A stretch of 64,000 nucleotides of DNA from contig CM059575.1 of the NCBI GenBank assembly GCA_030386875.1, positions 17,694,293 to 17,758,292 on the forward strand, written 5' to 3'. Source of the DNA: Morinoia aosen. Taxonomy: Eukaryota > Arthropoda > Malacostraca > Amphipoda > Talitridae. The notes under the pieces were generated by a model, which made no database searches, was not told the DNA's origin, and worked only from the letters and a program-made list of their open reading frames with translations. Shown piece by piece: positions 23,599-34,720 of the stretch. The stretch's first letter is position 1. Each line of letters starts with the position of its first letter. Position numbers and translations under genes: made by a program.

Positions 23599-25098
23599 TG
23601 AGAGCCCTCGTAGCTGCCATTGCCCTCGCAGCCTCTCTCAACAAACAAATTCCACAGCGAAAGCACGCACTCAGTAACTTAACTCCGTAAATTTTCAAAA
23701 AAAATGCTTGCAAAAACAATTACTGTCAGTCCTCGAGTTATTCTACGCCGTTTTATGCAAACCTCAACTTTTATGATGAGGAATTTGTCCCAGCAATTCA
23801 ACCAATACGAGCTCAACTTATGAATAGCTTAGAATATCTGGGATGAATATTTATCCGAATAAGTTTATAATCCTAAAAAATGATGCTGCAAAACCCGATT
23901 ATCGATTGTACAATTTTGAAGATATGTAGTTGGAAACACCATCTATACAACTCGAACTTACTATTTCCCTCTACGTGCATAATGTGTTTAGATCCACCAG
24001 CAACGCCTAATAAATATAGAGGACTGAGTTTGCTCCCCACAGTGACGTTGAAATACATTTTCTATAAAGATATCCAATCCATTCATCGTTTGCGAGTGAA
24101 CATTTTTACATGTTTTTTTAATTCCCACAGTCACGATTAAGTTTCTACAATGTAATAAAATACGATTGAAGTTTCTCCTGATCTATTCTTAGTGCACTTG
24201 TAGCGAAAATTAATTTCATTGAGATAAACAAAAAAATTAATTCCTGGCACCCAAAAAAACTCCCCGAATATCTCATATTCCTTTAATTTTCGATGTCATC
24301 CACTCGTTCGACTATAAAAAATCAATATTTAAACTACAATATTACAAGACAACAAGAACAGTGTACGAGTGTTGTAAATTACACGATGCAAAACAGAGAA
24401 ACATCTTGTACCCGGTATTACGCTGTCAAAATTTTTACAATTCAGTATACTATTACAGGACTTACAGAATAAGTAAATTACTATTAGAATGAATATATTA
24501 CATTTCAAATATCAAGTGCTCTTCAAATATAATAGTACGCAATCAAAATTAACGTAGCTGTAAAGTTGTTCAAGGATATTGCCTACACTTTTTATTACTT
24601 TCAAAGGCATCATCGTTTTCCAATCCAGATTTGCCAAAATTATCTTTATTCTGTGTTATTCCTAAAATTTTATTTATTCTTTAAATGCTAGTTTTACCGT
24701 TAGGTATATAATATATATAAATTACCTCAAATATATGAAGCAATGTGACAGAGGAGGGAAAATTTAGTTTCACTGTATTTCTTCAATGTTGTCAAAGCAA
24801 AAATTAAATCGTTTCTGTCAAGAAAAATGTATCACTCCGCTTATAAATTTTCGTGATTGCTTCAAATTCTTAGATAATTATCCAAAGAGATTAGGCTGTC
24901 GCGAATTTTTTATTAACCCGAATTATTTAAGCTAATTGAAATTATATGCTAAAATTAACAACATATCTGATACAGTGTTAAAAATGCATAGTGCATTACG
25001 TAGTGCATCTGCATGTAAATAAACGTCAACTCTTATTACCTAAATAAAATAAAATTTTAAAGTTATTATTATAATATGTAATTTGAGTTTAAGACTTC
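23599..25098. other. AT-rich DNA, nothing recognised
   Basis: Long AT-rich stretch with no supported feature. TGCAT words cluster near 24980-25015. Confidence 0.5.
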
Positions 25099-25345
25099 CT
25101 AGCAACAACCACGGCGATCTCAAGAAGGTAAACAGACGAGACCATTCAACATAGGCTGTAGAAAATGGAGAATCAATGTTCAAGATGTGCTTCGATTCAG
25201 GATACTCTGCGCAAAATCAGCGAGTTAAGGAGGAAGAGTATGAAAAGACAAAGAAGAGATAGCGAAGAAAGCATGAAAATTTAAAGAAGCATATTAAGAA
25301 TGAAAGATAGAAGTCCTAGAATCAAATTTACAGCTGAAGTAACTT
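25099..25345 (+). repeat. dispersed repeat, copy B (pair with 8192-8435)
   Basis: Collinear with the copy at 8192-8435. Here an ATG (ATGGAGAATCAATG at about 25164) opens a short frame of about 38 codons including RRKSMKRQRRDSEESMK, then a stop. Similar charged residues in both copies hint at an ancestral coding sequence, but neither copy is intact and no family is recognised. Confidence 0.5.
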
Positions 25346-27593
25346 CACAACATCTCCATTGGGACGAGAAAATACACGGAAAAGCTCTGAAAAATGATGT
25401 AAAATTTAAAACTTCTTCACTACGTTGACTTATAGGGACTAATAGAGTTCATGGTATTTCTAGTCAAAATAATTGACATTTATTCGTGACAAAGCCCTCA
25501 CGTGTATCGCCTCGTGATCTTCTGAAAAGACGCAGATAATTTTTTTAATTGCATTATGGAGAGGAATAAGGATTTATTTGCTTTTCTAAGGCTTTGGATT
25601 TGATTCAATGTAATGCGGAAATTACTTCAATATCACCTGGTAGAAATGCACAATATGAAGACAACACTGTTGAAGAAAGCTGCTCTGAAACACGCAATGT
25701 CATTAGTTGAATTGTGTGTTTTGATCACATTACAAATGTTTTTGTTTGTTCAGGCATAAGTATGAGGCACGTTGCTCTTTCAGTTCGAGCGTTTAGAAAA
25801 AAATGGAATCGCATTGACATTAGAGATTGTTTTGTATACTATACAAATTATGCTCATTTATCGTACGTTTGTTCTAATACATGTTCTGAGATTTAGGCGC
25901 AAGTCATATTGTCATACATATATAACGTGGAGGTTGATGAGTGAGAACACTTGGTATCAGTTGGTAAGTTTATCATATAAAGTCAATACAGTGAGCACTA
26001 TTAACCATTTTCTTGTGTGTATTTTTCGTGATTGTTTCATGGCCCTACATATCTTACAGGAATTGTATTTGAGTTCAACTCCGGCAGATTAGCCAAATCC
26101 TTCAGAATTGTTTGCGTCGCCATACGACTCACAAATGCTAATTGGGGCGCGTACATATGTAGTAAAGGGTAGCACTGATCAGCAGCACAGTCCAAAATTA
26201 TTGCATAAACACGACTAATAGGCTAACTGTTGGGCCAATATTGATAGAATAAACTTCCATGTATTATGTGAGTTTTATATATAATTTTAGGCTCGGAAAA
26301 GCACTCATGAATCAATCTTACAGGGTTGTCAAAACAGACGCTTAACTGGCGTCTCAACGCACGTATTTGATACTCGGAAAAGTCGTCGAGGGAATTGCTT
26401 TTTGAGGAACCTTTGATATTTTTTCAATTTTTGCTGAATTTTACAGAAGAAAATTTTGCTAGGTTATTCTCATGTGGTGCATGTGAGCACTTTATTGTAC
26501 ATGATCTCTTTTCTTCATTTTCAATTCAAACGATTTAATTCGTTGATTAATCGTCAGAATTTGCTCAATATTCTCATCAATGGAACACGATAGCTTTCAA
26601 TTTACTCTACATTTTAGTGCAAGGTTTCTACTTCTTGGGGTTTACAATTTGATTGAATAAGAATAATAATATTTTTATCCAGCGGTGTTTTAAGTTTGCC
26701 ATTAATTACTAGAATTTCTTGCAGCAACTTTACTTTATTCGTTCTATTGGTACTGTATAATAAATGACAGCGATGTTTTAACTCGTGAAAGTGGCAGTAT
26801 CACCTCACAGCTCATCTTCCTGACCAAGACACTTATAGCATTGACGTCACAGCGCCTAAGCATTTCTATTCTCCCCCAAGGGCCGAGGTCACGTTAAGAC
26901 AGGAGCGAAGTCCAAGTTTATAGTTCAGTTTGTTCAACATCAATTGAAATGTCAGCTTACGTATCAGCTGTTATTCTCACTACCAAAACATTTTATTCTT
27001 ACCACCACAGAGGCTTTATAGCTAATGTAACTATGAACAGTTTAAAAGTATGATATTTTGACATCATTGGCTCTGGTGCAAACAAGTAAAGGTAAGAAAC
27101 AACAATATCTTCTAAGAGTCACAGGATTTGAAGAGTTTTCTTCAGTTTACGAGAGTGACCGTTTTCTATCCAGCGCAATCTTGTGTAAGAAAACGGCGGC
27201 TCACAATAATGCGGCATCAATAGGAACAACAAGATGCACCCCCCGGCGCGCTAGAAGACGACTGTGGAAACTGCAAACGACAGCATCACTCGTGCCAACT
27301 GCAGGGTCTTGCAGCACTCGCCAAAAGTGGTTTCACAACTAAGTCAAACATGTGAAAACCTTTCATTTGTTTTCCACTTTAAAGTAATGAATGGAATTTA
27401 TTCCATGTCTGCCAGGAAAAAAATAGCACACAATTTTCGCACTTTTGTTGATCATCATTTCTCAAAATCGACTGGTGAAAGTGTGCGATCAATATACACG
27501 TCAATTAAGGTATTGTGGCACACTTTTGCGTGTCAGGCTTATACAACACACATAAATGTGCTAACCTTAACTCATTTAGCGTAAGTCAGCACC
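25346..27593. other. AT-rich DNA, no gene recognised
   Basis: Open frames of about 100 codons at 25772-26092 and 27264-27584 have no recognisable similarity. A palindromic CRE (TGACGTCA) lies at 26842-26849. The right end is the insertion site of the Penelope-like element. Confidence 0.45.
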
Positions 27594-27663
27594 ATATCAC
27601 GTTAATTTTCGCCAGTTTTCGTGAACACTGCTCAAATTTTCGAAACCACAAAAGTCCATCTTG

Positions 27664-27977
27664 GCCATATCTATGACGTAAAATATCAGAAATTGGACGA
27701 TTGGTCGGAAACCTAATTTTTAGTATAAAAAAAAACACAAGGGTCACAATAAAAATCATCTATTTGCACTCAGACCAGCTGGTTTCGACTTTTCATTTTC
27801 AATGAATGCTTCTGAAACAAAAGGACAAAAATTTTTTATACACTCAAAATTACAAAGTATTAAAAAAAACACTTGCAACACTTCATAGGAAATTTACATG
27901 GGTCCTTGATAGAAAATATATAAAAAAAAACGAAAACTAAACTAAATCATTGGGTGTACAGGGGCACGGCAATTTGA
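27664..27977 (-). repeat. left inverted pseudo-LTR of the Penelope-like element
   Basis: Reverse complement of 28610-28921 with very few differences (for example CGACC versus CTACC, and length changes in A/T runs). Its inner 30 bases overlap the end of the endonuclease reading frame, so the repeat unit includes the coding 3' end. It carries a hammerhead-like core near 27766-27820. Confidence 0.9.
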
Positions 27978-28605
27978 TCGGTGTTGAGCTGCGGTCTATG
28001 TTTGGTTATATAAAGGGATTCTAAAATTCTAATATCTGACTCCTGAGCTGATCCTATGATTTCAAAATTATCTATTGAGAACGAATGATTGGTCTGTTCA
28101 CAATGATGTCTGGGAGGAGAATGCGGCAAGGATGCTAGAGGCCGGTTTGTTCTGAAGGAACGGCCTATGTGTTGAAAAAATCTGATCTTCGACTGTTTCC
28201 GAGTGCTTCCGATATAAGAACTCTGGCAAGTTCCGCACGTAAATTTATAGACAATATTCGAAAGCAATTCAGAGGGCAGCCTGTCTTTATACCTAAAGAA
28301 TTTTTTAATTTGGAAGTCATTCTTTAAAGCAAAAATAAAGTCAATCTGGGGTAAAATTTAGAAAGTAATTTCCTGAAATACCTAATCATTTCTTCAGATG
28401 AGGGGCCTATGTAAGGAAGAGATATGTACACCTTACATTTACTTACTGTGCACAAGGTTTGTTTCGGACGAGAAAATATATTGCATAAAAAATCACGGAC
28501 AAGCCTGTCAAATAAACCGTGTGGATAGCCGTTGTCAGAAAAAAAGATTTTAAAAAATCTAATTCGGAAGAAAAGTTGGAGTATGAGGAGGATACACTCA
28601 AACAT
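27947..28605 (-). pseudogene. Penelope-like RT C-terminus plus GIY-YIG endonuclease, frameshifted
   Basis: The first piece (28605-28324) has motifs of the Penelope RT C-terminus: GLFDRLVRDFL, then KVYISLPYIGPSSEE, then RKLLSKFYP. The second piece holds a GIY-YIG nuclease domain. Its core VYKFTC..C...YIGST appears first, followed by Arg and His (KIRFFQH), the Cys/His-rich insert (HHCEQTNH), the catalytic Glu in ILESLYI and the Asn in QLN. This is the order expected for Penelope endonuclease. The domain makes the nick that primes target-site reverse transcription. The two pieces are in different frames; the break lies in a C run near 28350, consistent with one lost base or a sequencing error. 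There are no in-frame stops otherwise. Everything N-terminal to the RT thumb region is absent. The stop lies inside the left inverted arm. Confidence 0.88.
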
Positions 28606-28609
28606 ACAC

Positions 28610-28921
28610 TCAAATTGCCGTGCCCCTGTACACCCAATGATTTAGTTTAGTTTTCGTTTTTTTTATATATTTTCTATCAAGGACCCATGTAAATTTCCTA
28701 TGAAGTGTTGCAAGTGTTTTTTTTTTAATACTTTGTAATTTTGAGTGTATAAAAAATTTTTGTCCTTTTGTTTCAGAAGCATTCATTGAAAATGAAAAGT
28801 CGAAACCAGCTGGTCTGAGTGCAAATAGATGATTTTTATTGTGACCCTTGTGTTTCTTTTTATACTAAAAATTAGGTTTCCTACCAATCGTCCAATTTCT
28901 GATATTTTACGTCATAGATAT
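28610..28921 (+). repeat. right inverted pseudo-LTR of the Penelope-like element
   Basis: Mirror of the left arm. It starts at TCAAATTGCCGTGCCCCTG and ends at GTCATAG followed by the target duplication; the last bases of the arm merge with the duplication because both contain ATAT. The truncated coding sequence begins immediately next to it. Confidence 0.9.
28771..28818 (+). ncRNA. degenerate hammerhead-ribozyme-like core
   Basis: Order seen: CAGAAG where CTGATGA would be expected; a stem-loop TTCATT-GAA-AATGAA (stem II position); CGAAA; a perfect ten-base palindrome ACCAGCTGGT (28805-28814, a loop-less stem III); then C at the cleavage position. Hammerhead ribozymes with very short stem III are known in Penelope-like pseudo-LTRs. 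Here the CTGATGA box is not canonical and stem I was not found. The same changes occur in both arms, so they belong to this family's parent copy. Activity is doubtful. Confidence 0.35.
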
Positions 28922-29106
28922 CACGTTAATGTATCACTTTCTCAGACTAGCCTTTAAATTAAATAATTCACAGAAAATATCCAAGAATTCGAAGGTATTA
29001 TAGGAAATATCGTAAGGTTTTTGGATATATTTACATCCCAAGCACAAATTCTGAAGACTGTTCATTTATTTATGAATTTTTCTTCAAATGTAACGTGAAA
29101 TCGTGA

Positions 29107-29330
29107 TTAACACGTTGGTCACGATATGAGCCGCCGGTGTACATGGAGGGAATTTTCATTATGCTGCTGACCGACCAGTAGCCACAAACTCAATTTTTAT
29201 AAATATTAAATCAATGTTAAATAATGACACAATTCAGCTAACGTTTGTTATTTTTTAAATTTCTCACTGTAATTGCTTTTAAATTCAAGTTGAATTTCCC
29301 TGATCGCTTGAATATGTGGTCAAAGGTACA
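29107..29330. mobile_element. piggyBac-like miniature element, copy 2
   Basis: The left end is TTAA (29107-29110) followed by CACGTTGGTCACGATATGAG. Over the first 60 bases it matches the reverse complement of the right end of the 7048-7267 copy, including CCGCCGGTGTACA and GGAGGGAATTTTCAT. The right end is decayed (TGGTCAAAGG near 29330) and no clean TTAA is seen there. Non-coding. Confidence 0.6.
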
Positions 29331-30939
29331 ATACACCTAGATCTACCTAGCAATTTGACACCACCGAGCGACTAACTGAATAACCGTTTGGCACACAAGT
29401 GTATCAAAATTACAATTTTATCAATAATTTTACTTCACAAGTTATCAGACTTAGTTGATTGCACACACAGTTGGTAAGATTAAGTTAGCTTAGACAACGG
29501 GTTCATTTGATGTAAATTTGGACCATCGGCTATACATAAATGTCTAGAAAAGGGATTTACAATCTGTGGTCAGATATGAACAACATAGTCAAGAGTCTAA
29601 ATTAAAAGCCAAAGTAAACCATTTACCACACCAAACCTAACCAACTATTTCGACAACCAACTACAAATAAACCTTCCAGAAATTAAATTACCAAATGCTG
29701 ACAAAAAGAAACCAGTTCTTATAAATGCACGGACGCTTTTCATATTTGTATTTAGCCATGCATAATCTTCAGAGCCTACGTCTACGGAACGGCGGTTAGG
29801 GATTTAATTACGCAGAAAATGCTGTTCTGGAGAGCATGAGGACACCATCAGCAGATGTAAGCTCTCGTGACCAAAAACCCAACCCCCGTCTCTCACTGGC
29901 GGTAAGGTTGCCGTTCTTTGCATGAGGTATGAACGTGAATTAATTACGTATACTTAGAAAAGCTTTTCTCAATTCGTCACATGTTCAGAAAGCCCTCACA
30001 TGTTCAGTGAAGTGTTCAGGAATGAACGCCTGTATTTTGTACGATACGCAAATCATATAAGTAAGATATTTTATTGCATTGATACCTAAAAAGAAAGTAA
30101 ATCCGGAATGAAGTGTAGAATTAACCCGAAATTAGGGCTTTGGTTATTAACTTTTTACAATTACAACGGGTTTTCTGCTACTTCTAAGTTGAAAGAAAAT
30201 AATGATTTTAAAAGCTCTGAGGTGAATGAGGGTACAAGTTTCAGTTGGGACAAAATTAAACAACGGGAAATTAGCTAACACAACCGGCGAAAAGCCTAAA
30301 TTAAGATAAAAGTCTTATCTTACGCTCACTGATTCAAAGTGTGTGTGAAATTCACTTGATACACTTGACTGCTACTGCAAACACAAAAGTGAACGCACTA
30401 TTTATAGAAAACAGTGAATGAAGTTTTTCTCACAACGGACATTATTGACCGTTCTGGCCGCACAGCCTTCAAGCACGGACACGTCCCTCAAACATTGTAC
30501 ACATTAATTAATAAAAAGATGCCCATTTAAAGATATTAGATTGCCATAGATATTACTGAGCTCAGTCAGTTAGTTCCTTCTCTACTGGTCAAAAACACCA
30601 AATACTAATCGTAGAGAAAATGGTTTGAACATGACGAGAAAAGGGCATGACCTCTGGCCAACAATTAATGAGCAAAGAAATGAAGGAAAAACCATTCTGA
30701 AGATGTCAGTACTACGCCTACACACACTTAGCACATTTTCTCCTACATTGTAAGAATTTGTTAAAAACTTACTGTATTTTAAACCCGTAATAGAGCAAAA
30801 CTTAATATGAGTACGGGAAGAAGACTTTTCCACCAATAACAACTCATCTCCGAACAAAAATTTACCCATACCTAAGAAGATATTCGGAATTGTGCTCATC
30901 CCATCACACATTGCAACGGAAGAACAAGATGTAAAATTG
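29331..30939. other. AT-rich DNA; one 137-codon frame
   Basis: An ATG-started minus-strand frame (30995-30582, MGAIKDSCRTHIYKSSSNAN...) is the longest ATG frame outside tandem repeats. It has no recognised domain. Its first codons lie in one arm of the inverted duplication at 30940-31571, so it may belong to an old element. Confidence 0.35.
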
Positions 30940-31571
30940 GCATTGCTGGATGATTTGTAAATATGGGTCCGACAAGAATCTTTAATGGCTCCCATAATAT
31001 CGGATGGAATTCAAAATGAAGCATTTATGCAATCATGGGAAACATTAGTTTCTATTCGATATTTGTAATGCAGTATTTATTCTTCATGTTCCACCCTCCT
31101 GAGCGCATGCATGAATCGGCTCGATTATGCAGGCAGTTCATTACTGCGCTGGTGAGATCTGATCGTATACGCCTCGGTTGACGCCTGAGTTAGTGTGGAT
31201 TTGTAGGTTTTTCAGGAAACTCTTCTCCTTTCGAGAGTATGGAAAATTCTCCCTTATGATAGTTTACCGTTAAAAGCCTACAACTCTACACCAACTCAAA
31301 ACATCCATCGAGAAAGATATCAAGCGAAATGGACTGGATCTCACCACCGCTCTAATAAACAACCCGCGCAATCACGCTGATTCTTGTGCTTCCCCTTGCG
31401 CTCAGGGGGTTAGCACATGAAGGATATGGTATGCAAAAGTAATCAAAATAAAATAGTATTTCCAATAATTGCATAAAATCTTTGTTTCTTAAAATCCATC
31501 CGATACTGTGGGAGTTATTAAAGATTCTTTTTTTCAGGACTCATATTTCGAAATCGCCCCCAATAAGCTCT
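30940..31571. repeat. inverted duplication, arms about 170 bp
   Basis: Arms 30940-31106 and 31398-31571 are diverged reverse complements around a spacer of about 290 bp. Read outward they share GCGCTCAGG(A/G)GG, ATTGCATAAA, CCATCCGATA(T/C)T(A/G)TGGGAG, ATTAAAGATTCTT and A(C/T)(C/T)CATATTT. Both arms begin a similar open frame (MG-x-IKDS from ATG in the left arm, from GTG in the right). No target duplication was identified. It may be a foldback-type element or two copies of one repeat inserted head to head. Confidence 0.6.
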
Positions 31572-33169
31572 TCTTTCTCTTAGACATACATGACACTGTG
31601 ACTTATAATTCTATGCTTTGTGAGTTAAAGTTCTTCATCACTCCTTATACGGTACGAAATGAGCAAAAAAATGGTGGAGGGTATCGACGCGTTAGGCAGC
31701 AGGCAACCTGCTGGGAGACCTCAGCAAAGAATTTATCTTCTTGAATCAGCTATTTTGGGAGGCATGCTAGATAAAAAGACACTTGCAGCAATTGGCAGAA
31801 TCAGTCTTAATGAATATTTATCTTCATTCACAGCTGGAATTACTTATGGTAGGAAATGTAAAAGAATTGTCAAGAGGTGATCATCATGAAATACGCTACT
31901 CAGAAAATTAAACGTTAACCCTAATACTAACTTTCTCCATTAAGAGCAGTCAGTACGTACCGTTCGGTGATTTAGAGGAATTATGCAAAAAACATTTCCT
32001 TGCACATAGAAAATACGTCGAATTATAAAATGTTTCTTACGATGTTAAAACTCCCTACAGTAATTCAATTGTAAAGTTTTTAAGCTAGTTTAACAATGTT
32101 GTGAGACCATTGAAATACTGAGAATTAGTTAATAAATCGTCCAGTTCATCAGGGCACGGGCAGGATTGGCGAGACTGTCAAGACCAAGTTATTAAATTCA
32201 GTACGTCTGTCATATAATCTTATATTAACAATCATTATGCCTTGGCATGAAATGATCAGTTTTCTATCAATATGCAAACAATGAAGATGTGTTTAATTTG
32301 GGCATGATTTCGTCGCAAGAGCACACCTGAACGATTGACGCTGTTCTGCAGGGTCAAACTATGGTGTCGGGTGAGCTTAAAAAATTAACTTACTCATACA
32401 GTATTTAATTTTACACTAATGCCTTGTTAAAGTGAGGAAATTCTCAGTTCTGCTCTCTAATCGAGTAAGTATGTATGTTTCTCGTAAAGTAGTAAAGTAT
32501 GTTTTTCGGTTCCCTCTGAACGCTATAACGTTAGATGAAGTATATAAATTGGAATAGGTTTATTTTCGTTAGTAATGATAATTAGAAAACGAGATTAATT
32601 ATCGTGGAAATTGTTTGAAATCAGACAAAATGACATAGCTAACTCAAGCCCCATCGGTTATAGAGGTTCCAGTAAAATTACTGGATGTACTCTGACGGCG
32701 AGTAAGTATTAGGATGGCCAGGCCCCTTACCTAAACAAGTAAAATTTACTTGTTCCGATCTCTCACTGAATGTATGACTTTCCAGAGTTTTCCCCAAGGG
32801 TAAAATTTGAAACATTTAATCAATTCCTAACGAAGCAATATTCATTTTCACCAGAAACTGGAAAGGATTCAATTAAAACGATAACGTTATAGTCAGGCCA
32901 GCAAGAGCACATTCGTTTCATCATTCGAGATCGCTCCACCAATCGCAACAGCTGCTGTTTGCATACATTCATTCTTTCTTAAGCAACCCATGCACCACTC
33001 ATTTCATAAACGATGTGACTGTTTTCATGCGAGATGCTTGCGAGTAATAAGCAAGGCGAACTCGTGAACTAGAGAGACCAGCATAGCGCCATTTATCCTT
33101 TCAGAGCACTGAGGATGAAACAGGAGGAAACATTCTTGAAGACCGACGGAGCCTCGCAATAGGCTGGGG
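31572..33169. other. AT-rich DNA, nothing recognised
   Basis: A 73-codon frame at 31659-31880 (SKKMVEGIDALGSRQPAGRP...) is unrecognised. Otherwise featureless. Confidence 0.45.
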
Positions 33170-34720
33170 TCGGGAGACTAAAGGGTGACGAGGCAGACTA
33201 GATGGAGAGGCGGAGGGACTGCGGTGGCGGGGTGGAGGCGGAGGAGTAAATATGCTTCAGGAGGAGCTGAGGATACAGAAGAGCGAAGGAGACGAAGGAG
33301 GGAGGGAAAAAGAGACAACGGTTGGAAGATATGAAGACACAGGCGATGTAAGAACACACAGAATGGTAGGTAGACAAACACGATGAGGGGCAAAAGAGGC
33401 ATGGAAGTACGGAAAGCAAGGAGATGGACGGGCCCACGAGGCGGGCTGGAGAAAGAACTCAGGTGATGCTATAAAGGACGTAAGAAGCGATAACAGGTGC
33501 AGGTGCAGCACAAATGAGGGACGAGAGAGCGCAAAACAAATGTAGAAGCAATGATGGAAACTGGCGAGAGGAGCGTCATATATTAATTTCACCAAAACAA
33601 AATTGGTTTAGACACCAGATTTACGACTCATATGTGCAAAACAACGAGAAGCTTAAAAAAGGATCAGTTAAAACATGTGGGGAAAGCAATGAAAGTGTGT
33701 ATAATAAAGCTTTGAAATAAATTGCATGATGAATGAGCGCAGGAGAGCATGAATAGTAAAATTTAGCAAATTGACTCGAAATGAGAATCAACAGTTAGAT
33801 ATATAAAGTCATGAAGTTACAGGAAAAAAATGTACATAGAATGTTTCGGTACGAAATCCAGGAGACAAGATGGATAAGAAAGATTAAATTTATTTATTGA
33901 GTGTTCCATTATAACAACTGCATTTTGTGCCATTAAACATAATAGACTTCCAGCTCCTAGCTTAGAAGGAGTGAAATGCAAGCTTCCCCTTACCCTTTCA
34001 ATCTTACTCGCCTTCTCAGCTTACTACAACACCAGAGGTGCATCTTGCTCTAGCAAATGTACCGCACAGGTTCGGAATTTTAAAGAACGATTGTCCCAGT
34101 TAGTGTTAACCGAGCTACCCTTGCGTCACAGTGAAAACAGGAAAATCTGAGAAAAGTACAAAAATTCAACTACATAGAATGATATTATGATTGAGTGAAA
34201 GAGAACAGAAAAATAAACAAATTGTGGATAAATCAGGGCGGAGGAAATGAAGGAACAAAATTATGAAAATGATGGATAAAGTGGTTGAGAATCACACAGC
34301 AGCCAAGGCAAGCGAAGGAGTGGGAGTGTAGCGACGAAGAGAAGCAACCATGAAGCAAAATGGAGCTTTGAAAAACAATTTAGACCGAGAGCGGGAGGTT
34401 TTTTTAACTACGGAAGAAACCCAGAAAGAACTGGTGGGACGGTGAAGGAGCCCTGCAGGAAAATAGGCAGCAGAGGGAGGGCGTGGAGGGGCAGAAGAAG
34501 GACGCCTGAGGAGTGCAGGAGGGGTCAGGAGAAGGCCAGCCTGGCGACGTGATGTCTGTCACAGTTGCCAAGCGGGCAGCGAGCGTCTGTCTGGCAGCCA
34601 GACACGCGCGGTCAATTGGCGGTGCTCGCTGCAGTCACGCCGTCATGCAGCCGTGTGCAGCGCTGCCGCCTGCCCTCGCACGCTGCGCTGCGTGCATCCT
34701 TAAGCGGTAGCCGAGGGGAA
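33170..34720. other. purine-rich tracts and a CpG-containing GC-rich end
   Basis: The plus strand is markedly A/G-rich at 33170-33560 and 34190-34510 (GGAGGAGCTGAGGATACAG, GGGAGGGCGTGGAGGGGCAG). From 34530 to 34710 it is GC/CpG-rich and encodes a 65-codon frame (34513-34710) of low complexity. No gene is recognised. Confidence 0.45.

Larger units (their letters stand above)
27594..28930 (-). mobile_element. Penelope-like retroelement, 5'-truncated, inverted pseudo-LTRs
   Basis: The insertion is bounded by a perfect 13-bp target duplication, ATATCACGTTAAT, at 27594-27606 and 28918-28930. Inside are two inverted arms of about 310 bp (27664-27977 and 28610-28921). They differ by only a few substitutions and homopolymer lengths, plus an extra unpaired tail of about 57 bp on the left (27607-27663). 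Between the arms, on the minus strand, are the C-terminal part of a reverse transcriptase and a GIY-YIG endonuclease. Inverted pseudo-LTRs with a one-sided tail plus an RT/GIY-YIG coding order are established hallmarks of Penelope-like elements. Most of the RT is missing: coding sequence begins right at the arm junction near 28605. The perfect target duplication and near-identical arms suggest a young insertion. Confidence 0.92.

Noticed and set aside
21777-23690. 637-codon plus-strand open frame rich in Cys/Val/Trp
   Set aside because: All three plus frames of the 25-bp array are open because the unit has no stop in any phase; no unique coding sequence flanks it.
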